A DNA stretch of 64,000 bases from Acinetobacter portensis (GTDB lineage Bacteria; Pseudomonadota; Gammaproteobacteria; Pseudomonadales; Moraxellaceae), in assembly GCF_023158935.1 (NCBI RefSeq), contig NZ_CP096120.1, positions 1,178,001-1,242,000 of the forward strand, given 5' to 3'. A program made the translations under genes and the position numbers. Under the pieces are notes generated by a model. It was given only the letters and a program-made list of their open reading frames with translations, was not told the origin of the DNA and ran no database searches. Shown piece by piece: positions 25,600-35,533 of the stretch (position 1 is its first letter; each line of letters opens with the position of its first letter).

Positions 25600-27273
25600 T
25601 TAAAACTTATTCACATCTGCAACTTTCCACATACGATAATAGAAATTATCTGAATCCATATTTTGGTCGCAATTGAGAAGTTCACCTTCTTTTAACCAAA
25701 AATGAAGTTGTGCATAGTTGTTGATTTCACGGTCATTGACACGTTGTGCTAAATGATGCGCTTTGATGTCAGAAGGGTGCTCTAAACCTGCTGAAGCTAG
25801 TAATTCGGCTAAAGCATGCATGGTGTTTTTGTGGAAATTATGAACACGTTCTGCTTTGGTTGGAACATGAATTGCTTTTTGGCGTTCTTTATCTTGTGTT
25901 GCAACACCAACAGGACATTGGTTGGTATGACAACTTTGAGCCTGAATACATCCAACAGCAAACATAAATCCACGTGCTGAGTTCACCCAATCGGCACCAA
26001 TTGCAAGAGTACTTGCAATGTCGAAGGCACTAATAAGCTTACCACTTGCACCAACTTTAATATGCTTTCTTAAACCTGCGCCAACTAAGGTGTTGTGCAC
26101 AATACGTAAACCTTCACGTAATGGAACACCCATATTATCAATAAGTTCGATAGGCGCTGCACCTGTACCACCTTCAGAGCCATCTACCACAATAAAGTCA
26201 GGCATGATTTTGGTTTCAAGCATGGCTTTTACAATTGCCATGAATTGCCAAGGTTGACCAATACACAGCTTAAAGCCGACTGGTTTACCATTTGATAATT
26301 CACGTAATTGCTGAATAAATTGCATCAATTCAATTGGATTAGAAAATGCCGAATGTGTTGAAGGAGAAATACAATCACGATCACGGCTAATACCGCGAAT
26401 TTGAGCAATTTCTTCTGAAATTTTGTCTTTAGGTAAAATACCACCATGACCTGGTTTTGCACCTTGAGAAAGTTTAATCTCAATCATTTTTACTTGTGGT
26501 AATTGTGCTTGTTTGGCAAACATTTCAGGTGAGAACTGACCATCTAAAGTTCGGCAACCAAAATAACCACTGCCTAGTTCCCAAACAATATCGCCATCAT
26601 TTTCTAAGTGATAAGGGCTAATACTACCTTCACCTGTATCGTGATAGAAATTACCAAGCTTTGCGCCTTTGTTTAATGCACGAATAGCATTGGCACTTAA
26701 GCTACCAAAACTCATTGCAGAAATGTTCATAATAGATGAGCTATAAGGCTGCGAACATTGCTCATTACCAATATTAATGCGGAAAGTAGATGGATCAGCA
26801 GGTTTGCAAGGCGACATCGAATGCATGATAAAGCGGTAATCTTGCTGATATACATTGATGATTGAACCAAAAGGTTTATCTGCATTTTCATTTTTTGAAC
26901 GCTGATAAACTAAGCTACGTTGCATGCGTGAAAACGGCAAAGCATCTTGATCTGATTCAATGAAATATTGACGAATTTCTGGACGAAAATCTTCAAATAA
27001 ATAACGGAAATGCCCCATAATTGGGTAATTTTTTAAAATTGCATGACGTTTTTGTAAGATGTCATAAATACCTAAAATACTAAGCGCAAGAGTTGTTAAC
27101 CAAATGCTATTAATAACGGTATCTGAAAGGAAATAATGTAAATAGTGAACTTCAGAGAAAACTCTTAACCATGTGAGGGAAACAGCAATAATAATGCTAA
27201 GAAACCAAACAGAGTATCTTGAAAAAAATGTATTTAAAAATTTATGTCTTACGCTTTGAGATATGCTGGACAC
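25600..27273 (-). CDS. FMN-binding glutamate-synthase-family protein
   Basis: A 557-residue protein with two N-terminal transmembrane segments (about 17-33 and 50-72) and a GltB-like FMN TIM barrel (about 110-520). The barrel shows MNISAMSFGSLSANAI, KPGHGGILP, IVVDGSEGGTGAAP and the 3Fe-4S-type cysteine cluster in CIQAQSCHTNQCPVG. It lacks the glutaminase domain and the C-terminal GXGXG domain of true glutamate synthase, so it is the stand-alone membrane-linked type. Its reaction is not established. GTG 27273 is the start. A strong terminator with a UUCG loop follows, and a ~160-base gap separates it from roxA upstream, so it is probably transcribed alone. Confidence 0.88.
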   Translation of the reverse strand: MSSISQSVRHKFLNTFFSRYSVWFLSIIIAVSLTWLRVFSEVHYLHYFLSDTVINSIWLTTLALSILGIYDILQKRHAILKNYPIMGHFRYLFEDFRPEIRQYFIESDQDALPFSRMQRSLVYQRSKNENADKPFGSIINVYQQDYRFIMHSMSPCKPADPSTFRINIGNEQCSQPYSSSIMNISAMSFGSLSANAIRALNKGAKLGNFYHDTGEGSISPYHLENDGDIVWELGSGYFGCRTLDGQFSPEMFAKQAQLPQVKMIEIKLSQGAKPGHGGILPKDKISEEIAQIRGISRDRDCISPSTHSAFSNPIELMQFIQQLRELSNGKPVGFKLCIGQPWQFMAIVKAMLETKIMPDFIVVDGSEGGTGAAPIELIDNMGVPLREGLRIVHNTLVGAGLRKHIKVGASGKLISAFDIASTLAIGADWVNSARGFMFAVGCIQAQSCHTNQCPVGVATQDKERQKAIHVPTKAERVHNFHKNTMHALAELLASAGLEHPSDIKAHHLAQRVNDREINNYAQLHFWLKEGELLNCDQNMDSDNFYYRMWKVADVNKF

Positions 27274-27436
27274 TTTTTAACCCAAAAAATTAAATATGTG
27301 CTAACACTGCAACTTTTAGAAATAATTTTCAAGTGTTGATTTGTCTATTTGCAGATAGATGTAATAAGTTATCTGGTTGAAATTTGATGAATTAATCAGG
27401 TCTAATACGTAAAAGACATCAGACCTGATTGTGCTT

Positions 27437-28597
27437 TTATTCGACAGGAACCAATATTAATATCGACTCATTGAGCAGTTGTGCGATGTCTTCTAGAATC
27501 TCTGCATCGTAAAGCTTTTCATCAAGATTAATAATTTGACCATCTGCCAATTGTTTTAAAATAGGTGTAAATACATCTGAAATGCAGATACCTTCACCAT
27601 TTGCCCAGAATAGAACGTCACCATCTTGCTCTGTATAAAGTAAGCGAGATGATGGCTCTAAGCAAAGTTTATAACCTTCTTCGAGTGCTTCTTCTAAGTC
27701 GCCTGAACCAATTTCTTCTGCTTCAGGAATATTTTCAGGATATTTAGGCTCAGACATTAACGTCATGATTGCATCTTCAAGTACATTTGAGTTTTGAAGT
27801 TGCTCCATAATTTTTTCTTTCAAATATTCCAACTCGTTATTCGTAACTTCGCCAACAGCGCTCATTTGATCACGAATAATATCAACAAGTGGATTACGCA
27901 GAACTTCATTTTCAGAGAATTTGTCGCCTACGCGATCCATCATATCGCTGACATTTGGCATACGGAAGCCAAAGGAGAAGGTGAGGCAATCATCTTCAGC
28001 TACGCCATAGTGCGATAAACCTGGTGGAACATAAAGTAAATCGCCTGGTGCGAGAACTTCATCAAAATGAATATCCATGTCGGCTAATAATTTAAGCGGT
28101 TGTCCTGCAACAAAGTCTGTTTCAGCATCGCACATTTGCCCAAGCTGCCAACGACGGTGTCCATAACCTTGAACTAAGAACACATCGTAGAAGTCGAAAT
28201 GTTTACCAACAGAGCCGCCTTTAGGTGCATAAGACACCATAATGTCGTCACGGCGCCATTGTGGAATAAATGAAAATTTCTTCCAAAGTTCTGCAAGGTC
28301 AAATGAATAGTGATCTACTGCTTGAACCAATAAAGTCCAAAGCTTTGGCATTTTTTGGAAATCGGCTTTTAATAAAGGTGAAGATTTCACTGACCATTGG
28401 TTTGGGTCACGGTCTTTTTGCTTAATAAGACGAGCAGTAATATTTTCGTCTAGCGCAAGTTCCATTACATCGTTAGGTTCTAAGATGTTTGCAATTTCAG
28501 GCATTGCATTACGAACAAGGAGTGGTTTTTTTTGCCAATATTCGGCAAGGAATTGTTCAGCGGTAATTCCGCCTAATACGTCTAAAGCTTGTGACAT
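27437..28597 (-). CDS. roxA: Ribosomal protein uL16 arginine hydroxylase (JmjC/cupin)
   Basis: A 386-residue 2-oxoglutarate/Fe(II) oxygenase that hydroxylates an arginine of ribosomal protein uL16 (E. coli YcfD). The metal triad is visible as H133 and D135 in KHFDFYDVFL and H196 in PPGLSHYG. The fold begins with the conserved WQKKPLLVRNA. The C-terminal winged-helix-like domain (about 280-386) is acidic in its linker (IPEAEEIGSGDLEEALEEG). Length is normal (E. coli 373). It starts at ATG 28597 with no strong ribosome-binding site. An inverted repeat (AATCAGGTCT/AGACCTGATT, 27394-27430) follows the stop but has no good T tail. Confidence 0.93.
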   Translation of the reverse strand: MSQALDVLGGITAEQFLAEYWQKKPLLVRNAMPEIANILEPNDVMELALDENITARLIKQKDRDPNQWSVKSSPLLKADFQKMPKLWTLLVQAVDHYSFDLAELWKKFSFIPQWRRDDIMVSYAPKGGSVGKHFDFYDVFLVQGYGHRRWQLGQMCDAETDFVAGQPLKLLADMDIHFDEVLAPGDLLYVPPGLSHYGVAEDDCLTFSFGFRMPNVSDMMDRVGDKFSENEVLRNPLVDIIRDQMSAVGEVTNNELEYLKEKIMEQLQNSNVLEDAIMTLMSEPKYPENIPEAEEIGSGDLEEALEEGYKLCLEPSSRLLYTEQDGDVLFWANGEGICISDVFTPILKQLADGQIINLDEKLYDAEILEDIAQLLNESILILVPVE

Positions 28598-28979
28598 TGC
28601 AATAACTACAAATAAATTTTACTTATTGTCCCTTGAGATAAGATTTGGTGCAAGTTAATAGGTCTAAATGCTTGTATTTTATTTTTAAAGATTGATATAA
28701 ATGCACACACAACTAAATATGGCTGTTTTTTAGGAAATTGAATCTTTCTACTTTTGAGTTCGAAATTTTTATTTTTTATAAATTTCAGTATTTTATGTTT
28801 GTGCTAGAAGCTCGATTGGTTGTATTCGAGCTTTTAAAGTAATTTTTTATGTTCAATGCTTAATTTTTAAGTAATGTTCCACGAATTTGTGTAGAAAAAT
28901 TAATTACAATCAGCTGTAATGATTTGAGCTAAAAAGGGAATTAGATTGATTGTAATTTGATGATCAACGGACATTCATT
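28598..28979. other. AT-rich gap upstream of roxA
   Basis: 382 bases between the roxA start and the maf terminator. No open frame, RNA gene or repeat is convincing; the roxA promoter should lie here. Confidence 0.5.
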
Positions 28980-29009
28980 AAAAAACCGAGTCATTGAACT
29001 CGGTTTTTT
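28980..29009 (-). terminator. Terminator of the maf-like gene
   Basis: Arms AAAAAACCGAGT and ACTCGGTTTTTT with a 6-base loop, directly after the minus-strand stop codon at 29020. Confidence 0.87.
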
Positions 29010-29019
29010 AAAGCTTAGA

Positions 29020-29613
29020 TTAAGGTACTAAAATTTTTAACTCTCTTAAAATGCCACATAGCTTAATCATAGGCATGCCCATTAAAGTGGTTTGGTCTTG
29101 TCCAATCATTTCTTCAAAAAGGCTAATACCAAGGCTTTCACATTTAAAACTTCCTGCACAATGCAAAGGTTGTTCAACTTCAACATAGCGCTCAATTTCT
29201 TCTAAATTCAGCTTGCGGAATTTCACTTTGTAATGCTCAACCAACGTTCTTTCAAACCCAGAAGCTTTATGTTGAACACTTAAAGCAGTACTGAAATAAA
29301 CAATTTTGTCCGAGTTTGCTTGAAGTTGTTTAATTGCTTTTTCATTGCTTAAAGGTTTACCCATAAAAATATCGGGAGCGCCTTCACGCCAAGCAACCTG
29401 ATCCGATCCAATCACAATTGCATTTGGATGTTGATCTGAAATAAATTTTGCCTTTTCAAAAGCAAGTCGTTTGGCTAAATCATCGGCATGGTTTTCACCA
29501 CGTGGAGATTCGTCAATATCGGGAACAATAGATTGATAGTCAATGCGTAAACGATCCATCAATTCTTTACGAGTTTGGCTGCTAGACGCCAAAATAAGTT
29601 GCATATTGTTCAT
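29020..29613 (-). CDS. Maf/YceF-type nucleoside triphosphate pyrophosphatase
   Basis: A 197-residue house-cleaning pyrophosphatase of the Maf family. It hydrolyses non-canonical nucleotides such as 7-methyl-GTP to the monophosphate. The signature ILASSSQTRKELM is at the N-terminus, with DIDESPRGE, the catalytic IGSDQVA near residue 70, and CAGSFKCESLGISLFE near 150. The last pattern (rather than the Maf/YhdE AG.Y.IQG type) points to the YceF subgroup. ATG 29613 overlaps the stop of the DUF2237 gene by one base (TAATG), so the two are probably translationally coupled; a second ATG three codons in is also possible. A terminator follows. Confidence 0.93.
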   Translation of the reverse strand: MNNMQLILASSSQTRKELMDRLRIDYQSIVPDIDESPRGENHADDLAKRLAFEKAKFISDQHPNAIVIGSDQVAWREGAPDIFMGKPLSNEKAIKQLQANSDKIVYFSTALSVQHKASGFERTLVEHYKVKFRKLNLEEIERYVEVEQPLHCAGSFKCESLGISLFEEMIGQDQTTLMGMPMIKLCGILRELKILVP

Positions 29614-29996
29614 TACACTGCGTAATCCATAAGAACATCAAGCGGAACATAAGATAGCGCCGCTTGGTGGCATGCTTGAATTTTAATAGGAGGTGCGTAA
29701 CCATCTTGGTAGGCATCGACCCAACGAGTCACACAAATACACCAAAAGTCACCCGGTTTTAAGCCTGGAAAACCAGCTTCAGGAAAAGGAGTAATTAAAT
29801 CGTTCCCTACTTTTTGAGAATAATTTAAAAATTCAGATGTCATTTGCGCACAAACGGTGTGTTGTCCTAAGTCTGTGGTGGCTGTATGACAAAAACCATT
29901 ACGGAAATAACCTGTAATAGGATCGAAGCAACAACTCGAAAGTGGTTCGCCAAGTACGTTTAAACGGTTGATATTTGGGTCTGGATGAATAGACAT
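29613..29996 (-). CDS. DUF2237 family protein
   Basis: A 127-residue protein of the DUF2237 family, which has no established function. It begins with NVLGEPLSSCCFDPITGYFRNGFC and continues LGQHTVCAQMTSEFLNYS, then GLKPGDFWCICVTRW, all conserved in the family. The paired Cys in SCCFD and several other Cys could bind a metal, but this is inference. It has no signal peptide or membrane segment. It is the first gene of a two-gene unit with the Maf-type pyrophosphatase, whose start overlaps its stop. It is divergent from pgk with a 141-base gap. Confidence 0.85.
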   Translation of the reverse strand: MSIHPDPNINRLNVLGEPLSSCCFDPITGYFRNGFCHTATTDLGQHTVCAQMTSEFLNYSQKVGNDLITPFPEAGFPGLKPGDFWCICVTRWVDAYQDGYAPPIKIQACHQAALSYVPLDVLMDYAV

Positions 29997-30137
29997 AAGT
30001 ACGTATTTAGTAGTGACCTAGCACTATCATAATCAAAAGTTAAGATTTCTACATCAATTATGCAAAAGAAGCGGAGCATTTTTTTGCATAATCATTTAAA
30101 ATCTTGGCGAATTTAATATCTATACAGTGAGCTATAC

Positions 30138-31325
30138 ATGAACTTTCAGCGTATGACTGACCTTGATTTAGCAGGCAAGCGTGTTTTAATTCGTGAAGAT
30201 TTAAACGTACCTGTTAAAAATGGTGTGATTACAAGTGATGCACGTTTACGCGCAGCACTACCAACAATTAAAGCTGCCGTAGCGAAAGGCGCAGCAGTAA
30301 TGGTTTATTCTCACCTTGGTCGTCCTGTTGAAGGTGAGCCAAAAGCTGAACAATCTCTTGCACCTGTAGCGGCTTATTTAACAGAAGCACTTGGTCAAGA
30401 AGTTAAACTTTTCACAGATTACCTAGATGGCGTAGAAGTTGAAGCGGGTCAAGTTGTTCTACTTGAGAACTGCCGTTTTAACGTAGGTGAAAAGAAAAAC
30501 AATCCTGAACTTGCACAAAAATATGCAGCACTTTGCGATGTATATGTAATGGATGCATTTGGTACAGCACATCGTGCAGAAGCTTCAACTGAAGGCGTAG
30601 CACGTTTTGCCAAAGTTGCAGCAGCAGGTCCTTTACTTGCAGCAGAATTAGATGCTTTAGGTCGCGCACTTAAAACACCTGAAAAGCCAATGGTTGCTAT
30701 TGTTGCAGGTTCTAAAGTTTCAACTAAGTTAGATGTTTTAACTTCACTTTCAGATATTTGTGATCAAATTATTGTTGGTGGTGGTATTGCGAATACATTC
30801 TTAGCTGCTGCTGGCTTTAATGTGGGTAAATCACTTTGCGAAAATGACTTAATTGACACAGCTAAAGCAATTGCTGCAAAAGTATCTGTACCACTTCCTA
30901 CAGACGTTGTTGTTGCAGATGCATCTGAAATTGATTTTGCTGATTTCTTAGGTTCATTGGCTGCGGCAAATGCAGTTGTGAAAAAAGTTGAAGATGTTGC
31001 AGATAACGACATGATTCTTGATGTTGGTCCTGAAACAGCAAAAGCTTTTGCAGAAATTATTAAAAACTCAAAAACAATTCTTTGGAATGGTCCAGTAGGC
31101 GTATTTGAAGTTGATCAATTTGGCGAAGGTACAAAAGCACTTTCTCTTGCAATTGCAGAATCAGCAGGTTTCTCTATTGCTGGTGGTGGCGATACTTTAG
31201 CTGCAATTGATAAATATGAAGTTGCAGACAAAATTGGTTATATCTCTACAGGTGGTGGTGCATTCCTTGAATTTGTAGAAGGTAAAACACTTCCTGCTGT
31301 AGCAGCACTTTTAGAACGCGCTTAA
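30138..31325 (+). CDS. pgk: Phosphoglycerate kinase
   Basis: A 395-residue cytosolic enzyme that interconverts 1,3-bisphosphoglycerate and 3-phosphoglycerate with ADP/ATP. It shows [10 protein letters not shown] near residue 15-24, the substrate-binding Arg in YSHLGRP and LLENCRF near 111, the domain hinge region [12 protein letters not shown] near 190 and nucleotide-binding [11 protein letters not shown] plus AGGGDTLAA near 350. Length is standard for bacteria (387-398). It starts at ATG 30138 and is followed by a strong terminator. A small lipoprotein gene and fba come next on the same strand but behind separate terminators, so the three are neighbours rather than one clear operon. Confidence 0.98.
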   Translation: MNFQRMTDLDLAGKRVLIREDLNVPVKNGVITSDARLRAALPTIKAAVAKGAAVMVYSHLGRPVEGEPKAEQSLAPVAAYLTEALGQEVKLFTDYLDGVEVEAGQVVLLENCRFNVGEKKNNPELAQKYAALCDVYVMDAFGTAHRAEASTEGVARFAKVAAAGPLLAAELDALGRALKTPEKPMVAIVAGSKVSTKLDVLTSLSDICDQIIVGGGIANTFLAAAGFNVGKSLCENDLIDTAKAIAAKVSVPLPTDVVVADASEIDFADFLGSLAAANAVVKKVEDVADNDMILDVGPETAKAFAEIIKNSKTILWNGPVGVFEVDQFGEGTKALSLAIAESAGFSIAGGGDTLAAIDKYEVADKIGYISTGGGAFLEFVEGKTLPAVAALLERA

Positions 31326-31341
31326 TCGTTCGCTTAAAGTG

Positions 31342-31370
31342 AAAAAGGTTGGCTTCGGTCAACCTTTTTT
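31342..31370 (+). terminator. Terminator of pgk
   Basis: Arms AAAAAGGTTG and CAACCTTTTT with an 8-base TTCG-containing loop and T tail. Confidence 0.87.
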
Positions 31371-31451
31371 GTTTATGAAATCGTCATAAAACTGAAACAT
31401 CACTGTCATATTATGCCTTCAATGAATTAAATCATTCGAAAGGTACATGAA

Positions 31452-31706
31452 ATGAAACAACAATTAGCATTGGCTGCATTATTGGCAACATCTTTAACTT
31501 TAACTGCATGTTCAAAACCAGAACAAGCACCAGCAACTGAAACTGATGCATCTGCTGTGGTAGAAGATTCGGCTCAAGTAACACCAGAACAACAAGCAGA
31601 AATTGATGCAATTGATAAACCTGTATTAGATGAAAAAAATACAGATGTACCTGCTGAAATTGCAAATGCACCTGCCGATGCTGCAACAGCTCATGAAGAA
31701 AACTAA
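31452..31706 (+). CDS. Small acidic lipoprotein (84 aa)
   Basis: An 84-residue lipoprotein. The signal peptide MKQQLALAALLATSLTLTAC ends in lipobox LTAC with lipidated C20. The mature part of about 64 residues is rich in Ala, Asp, Glu and Pro, with no predicted fold and no Cys, and looks disordered. It resembles the many small Ala/Glu-rich lipoproteins of Acinetobacter; its function is unknown. ATG 31452 follows an AAAGGTA ribosome-binding site. It sits between the pgk terminator and its own terminator at 31749, so it is an independent unit placed between two glycolytic genes, with no evident link to them. Confidence 0.8.
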   Translation: MKQQLALAALLATSLTLTACSKPEQAPATETDASAVVEDSAQVTPEQQAEIDAIDKPVLDEKNTDVPAEIANAPADAATAHEEN

Positions 31707-31748
31707 GGTTAAATTGGGCTAAAAAGCTTAACTTAGCGTTATTTTTGT

Positions 31749-31780
31749 AAAAGTCCTCAAGATATGAGGACTTTTTTTTT
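31749..31780 (+). terminator. Terminator of the small lipoprotein gene
   Basis: Arms AAAAGTCCTC and GAGGACTTTT with a 7-base loop and a run of nine T. Confidence 0.87.
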
Positions 31781-31852
31781 AAAAGATACGAATTGTTGCT
31801 GAATTGAAACAGATCCCAATGTAGAATATGAGACATTACCTGGGAGGATATT

Positions 31853-32890
31853 ATGGCTCTTATTTCATTGCGCCAGCTCTTGGATCACGCCGGCGAACAT
31901 GCTTACGGCGTACCAGCATTTAACGTAAACAACTTAGAACAAATGCGTGCAATTATGTTAGCTGCTGATGCAACTAATTCACCTGTTATCGTACAAGCAT
32001 CTGCGGGCGCTCGTAAGTATGCAGGCGCACCATTTTTACGTCACCTAATTTTGGCTGCAATTGAAGAATGGCCGCATATTCCAGTGGTTATGCACCAAGA
32101 TCATGGTACAGACCCTGATGTATGTCAGCGTTCTATCCAATTGGGCTTCTCATCTGTAATGATGGATGGTTCTTTGGGTGCAGATGGTAAAACACCAACA
32201 TCTTATGAATATAACGTAGACGTTACACGTCGTACGGTTCAAATGGCGCATGCTTGTGGTGTTTCAGTTGAAGGTGAAATTGGTTGCTTAGGTAGCCTTG
32301 AAACTGGTATGGCTGGTGAAGAAGATGGCGTAGGCGCTGAAGGCGTTCTTGATCATTCTCAACTTCTTACTTCTGTTGAAGAAGCACGTAGCTTTGTTGC
32401 AGATACAAATGTAGATGCTTTGGCGATTGCTGTTGGTACTTCACATGGTGCTTACAAGTTCACTCGTCCACCTACAGGCGATATCTTAGCAATTGACCGT
32501 ATTAAAGAAATTCATGCTGCGTTACCAAATACGCATCTTGTAATGCACGGTTCAAGCTCTGTTCCTCAAGAATGGTTAGCTGTAATCAATGAATTTGGCG
32601 GCGACATCAAAGAAACTTATGGTGTTCCTGTTGAGCAATTGGTTGATGCAATCAAACACGGTGTTCGTAAAATCAACATCGATACAGATTTACGTTTAGC
32701 ATCTACAGGTGCTATGCGCCGTATGATGGCTGAAAAACCAAGCGAATTTGACCCACGTAAATTCTTCTCTGCAACTGTTGATGCAATGAAAGATATTTGT
32801 ATCGCACGTTATGAAGCGTTTGGTACTGCGGGCAATGCCGACAAGATTCGTCCAATTTCTTTAGAGAAAATGGTTGATCGTTATAAATAA
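31853..32890 (+). CDS. fba: Class II fructose-bisphosphate aldolase
   Basis: A 345-residue zinc-dependent aldolase that splits or forms fructose 1,6-bisphosphate. Zinc and active-site motifs are visible: the HQDHGTDPD segment near residue 80, [10 protein letters not shown] with the active-site Glu region near 138, [10 protein letters not shown] near 195 and MHGSSSVPQ near 230, followed by NIDTDLRLA. The length and the motif set fit the Calvin-cycle type (class IIB-like, CbbA group) rather than the 359-residue E. coli FbaA. ATG 31853 has a GGGAGG ribosome-binding site. It has its own terminator. With pgk and tal it supports gluconeogenic carbon flow. Confidence 0.97.
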   Translation: MALISLRQLLDHAGEHAYGVPAFNVNNLEQMRAIMLAADATNSPVIVQASAGARKYAGAPFLRHLILAAIEEWPHIPVVMHQDHGTDPDVCQRSIQLGFSSVMMDGSLGADGKTPTSYEYNVDVTRRTVQMAHACGVSVEGEIGCLGSLETGMAGEEDGVGAEGVLDHSQLLTSVEEARSFVADTNVDALAIAVGTSHGAYKFTRPPTGDILAIDRIKEIHAALPNTHLVMHGSSSVPQEWLAVINEFGGDIKETYGVPVEQLVDAIKHGVRKINIDTDLRLASTGAMRRMMAEKPSEFDPRKFFSATVDAMKDICIARYEAFGTAGNADKIRPISLEKMVDRYK

Positions 32891-32914
32891 TTGCGAAAGT
32901 AATCGTTTATAAAA

Positions 32915-32945
32915 AATAAAAGCCCACAATTAGTGGGCTTTTATT
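32915..32945 (+). terminator. Terminator of fba
   Basis: Arms AATAAAAGCCCAC and GTGGGCTTTTATT with a 5-base loop. Confidence 0.87.
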
Positions 32946-32989
32946 TAACAAAAAGAATTCTATAAACAAAAACATAAGTAGATGAATAT

Positions 32990-33841
32990 ATGGAATTAAT
33001 ACTTGCTGCTGCCTTATGTAGCGTTTTCGTCTCAATTTTTCTAAAAATGATGAAAAATAGGGGATTTGAACCTATTCAAATGATTACTTGGAATTATGCA
33101 ATTGCGAGTATTTTATGCTTTGTATGGTTTAAGCCAGATTTACAACATATTTCGATTATACATACGCCGTGGTTACTTATTATTGCTTTGGGTGTGCTTT
33201 TACCAAGTGTGTTCCTATTTTTGTCTAAGTCTTTACAAACAGCAGGTATTCTAAAAACTGAAATTGCTCAACGTTTATCTGTAGTTTTATCGCTATTAGC
33301 TGCATACGTTATATTTAATGAGCAATTTAATGACTTAAAAATTGCAGGAATAATTTTAGGAATATTCGCTGTATTACTCATTTTATTATCAAATAAATCG
33401 AAAGGTGGTGGTAGCAATCAAGGCATTGTGTATTTGGCTTTGGTTTGGGTAGGTTATGCCTTAATAGATGTATTATTAAAATATACAACGGGTTTAGGTT
33501 TGCAGTTTTCAGTTGCTTTGAACCTAATGTTTATTTGTGCATTTATTTTATCTTTAAGTTTTATTTATATTAAATATAACAATATTGGTCAGCTTAAAAA
33601 TATAGGCGCGGGCGCTGTCCTTGGTTTATTAAATTTCGCCAATATTGCACTGTATGTAAAAGCTCATATATTGTTAAAAGATAGTCCAGCTGTGGTTTTC
33701 GCAGGCATGAATATATTAGTTGTTGTATTTGGTGTTTTAAGCGGTTTAGTTTTCTTTAAAGAAAGATTAAAAACAGCTTCAGTGATTGGTTTAGTTTTAG
33801 CAATTATAAGTGTTGCTTGTTTGGCTTATTCAATGCTTTAA
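32990..33841 (+). CDS. EamA/DMT-family transporter
   Basis: A 283-residue inner-membrane protein with ten hydrophobic segments arranged as two EamA repeats (about 1-135 and 150-283). It belongs to the drug/metabolite transporter superfamily. The Pro-rich and Gly-rich helix ends and a second repeat with KDSPAVVFAGMNILVVVFGVL are typical of it. Substrates of such proteins are mostly unknown metabolites or amino acids; nothing here points to one. ATG 32990 has no strong Shine-Dalgarno sequence. It lies between the fba terminator and a bidirectional terminator shared with convergent nfsB, so it is probably a single-gene unit. Confidence 0.82.
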   Translation: MELILAAALCSVFVSIFLKMMKNRGFEPIQMITWNYAIASILCFVWFKPDLQHISIIHTPWLLIIALGVLLPSVFLFLSKSLQTAGILKTEIAQRLSVVLSLLAAYVIFNEQFNDLKIAGIILGIFAVLLILLSNKSKGGGSNQGIVYLALVWVGYALIDVLLKYTTGLGLQFSVALNLMFICAFILSLSFIYIKYNNIGQLKNIGAGAVLGLLNFANIALYVKAHILLKDSPAVVFAGMNILVVVFGVLSGLVFFKERLKTASVIGLVLAIISVACLAYSML

Positions 33842-33895
33842 AGTTTATGATGTTATATAGAAAAATTTAATATAAAAATCTATCAATATTTATAG

Positions 33896-33926
33896 AAAAA
33901 AATAGGGACGTTGAGTCCCTATTTTT
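33896..33926. terminator. Bidirectional terminator between EamA gene and nfsB
   Basis: Arms AAAAAATAGGGAC and GTCCCTATTTTT with a 5-base loop. Confidence 0.85.
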
Positions 33927-33934
33927 GAATGTAC

Positions 33935-34588
33935 TTAAAGTTTTGTGAAAATTTCTTCTGCGGTTAAACGTGATTTTGGTAATTTTGCATTGAAATCTTG
34001 TTCACTACGAAAGCCCAAAGTCATAATTACAGAAGGGATGAGTCCTTTTTCTGCCAATCCTAATTCTTCTGAAATAATTTGTTCATCGAATCCGCCAATA
34101 GGTGTGGCATCTAGATTTTCAATGCCTGCTGCAAGTAGCATTTGCCCAAGTGCAATAAAGGTTTGATTTTCTGCCCAGCGTTGAACGTCACCTCTTTCAT
34201 TGCGGTAATAATCTACATAACCAGTACGAGCATTATTTTGAGCTTGTTTTGCAGCATCATCTTTAAAGCGACCACTTAAATCATCACGATTTAATAAGTT
34301 GCTTAGGTGTTCTTCTGTAATATCTGCTTTGGTACAGAATAAAATAGTGTGTGAAGATTCTAGTACTTTTGGTGCGTTATACGCATATTTTCCAACAAGT
34401 GCCTTTGCTATACGTTCTTTTGCAGCGATGTTGTCTGCAATAAAATAATGCCAAGGTTGAATATTAATAGAAGATGGGGCTAAACGTAAAATTTCAAGTA
34501 AACGTTCAAATTGTTCTTGCGGAATTTTTTTACTTGAATCGTATGCTTTGGTGGTATATCGAGTTTTTGAAACGTTTAACAAGTCCAT
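33935..34588 (-). CDS. nfsB: NfsB-type oxygen-insensitive nitroreductase
   Basis: A 217-residue flavoprotein of the nitroreductase family, very close in length and motifs to E. coli NfsB (217 residues). It has the N-terminal TKAYDSSKKI, the FMN-binding LAPSSINIQPWHYFIA near residues 36-51, and the C-terminal ENLDATPIGGFDE and GFRSEQDFN. It reduces nitroaromatics and quinones with NAD(P)H and FMN, and in pathogens it can activate nitrofurans. It is cytosolic. The gene appears to stand alone; its upstream gap to lpxH (34589-34801) is AT-rich and should hold its promoter. The start codon is ATG 34588. Confidence 0.92.
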   Translation of the reverse strand: MDLLNVSKTRYTTKAYDSSKKIPQEQFERLLEILRLAPSSINIQPWHYFIADNIAAKERIAKALVGKYAYNAPKVLESSHTILFCTKADITEEHLSNLLNRDDLSGRFKDDAAKQAQNNARTGYVDYYRNERGDVQRWAENQTFIALGQMLLAAGIENLDATPIGGFDEQIISEELGLAEKGLIPSVIMTLGFRSEQDFNAKLPKSRLTAEEIFTKL

Positions 34589-34801
34589 CGTTTAGCTCCA
34601 AGAAAATTGCTGATTAATTTAGTATATATTTTTTAATGTTAAAGGTAATTGTTGATCTATTAAAGGTGATTTTATAAGTATTTAATTGTTTTAGTTATAA
34701 AATATTGCATACATTTTAGAGTTGCACATATTTTTCTGTTGTTTATTGTCAGCGTGACAATATTGTAATTATGAAAAAGTAATTTTCATCTAAATAATAA
34801 G

Positions 34802-35518
34802 TTAATAATTCCAAGTTTTAAGCTGAAAATCTTTTATATTGTTTTCATCAATTTCTAATATTTGAGCTTCATGTTCGCGCCAATCACCTAAAACAATACG
34901 CTTTTTACCATTCACATTATGAATTTTGGGGCGGTGTGTATGACCATGAATTAACATATCTACATGCGCTAAAGCATCATCTACAGCATGTTGATTTACA
35001 TCCATAATGTCATAAGACTTGGTTTGCTTTGTTTCGGCACTTTTTTTACGAAAACCATTTGCTAATTTTTGTCTAAAGCGCAAAGGTGTACTTTTGAGAA
35101 GTCCTAGAATTAATGGATTGCGAATCACTTTACGAAATTTTTGATAAGAAACATCATCTGTGCAAAGTAAGTCGCCATGTTCTAAACGAATTTTTACATG
35201 GGAAATTTCTAAATAATCGACATCTTTTAATAAATGACCATTAAATTGATTTAAAAACTTTTGACCTAAAGCAAAATCTCTATTTCCAAATTGGAAGTAG
35301 ACTTCATTTCCTGCAGTGCTAAATTGTTGTAAGGCTAAAACAATTTCATCTAACCATGGTGCGCTGTAATCATCGCCAATCCATGAGTTAAACCAATCTC
35401 CAAGAATATAAAGATGCGTTTTTTTATTTTGGTATTCTTTTAACAAGTCCAAAAACCCTCTAACAAGTAGAGGGTGATCGGGTGACAAATGTAAATCTGA
35501 GATAAACAAATAGGTCAC
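34802..35518 (-). CDS. lpxH: UDP-2,3-diacylglucosamine diphosphatase
   Basis: A 238-residue calcineurin-fold metallophosphatase that makes lipid X in the lipid A pathway, at the inner face of the membrane. The metal-binding residues are visible: D8 and H10 in ISDLHLSPDHP, D41 in LGDWFN, N79 in FGNRDF, H114 in RLEHGDLLC and the C-terminal HGHTHRP. Length matches E. coli LpxH (240). GTG 35518 is used, with an AGGA ribosome-binding site about 10 bases upstream. A REP-type repeat lies between this gene and ppiB, which is transcribed in the same direction upstream, so they may still be co-transcribed. Confidence 0.95.
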   Translation of the reverse strand: MTYLFISDLHLSPDHPLLVRGFLDLLKEYQNKKTHLYILGDWFNSWIGDDYSAPWLDEIVLALQQFSTAGNEVYFQFGNRDFALGQKFLNQFNGHLLKDVDYLEISHVKIRLEHGDLLCTDDVSYQKFRKVIRNPLILGLLKSTPLRFRQKLANGFRKKSAETKQTKSYDIMDVNQHAVDDALAHVDMLIHGHTHRPKIHNVNGKKRIVLGDWREHEAQILEIDENNIKDFQLKTWNY

Positions 35519-35533
35519 GAATCTTTTCCTTTT

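Noticed and set aside
27394..27430. Hairpin after roxA as an intrinsic terminator
   Set aside because: The 10-bp stem is perfect, but the loop is long and there is no T run on the transcribed strand.
31432..31836. 134-codon minus-strand frame over the small lipoprotein
   Set aside because: Its poly-Leu/Gln/His composition is the mirror of the Ala/Glu/Thr-rich lipoprotein, and it runs through a terminator.
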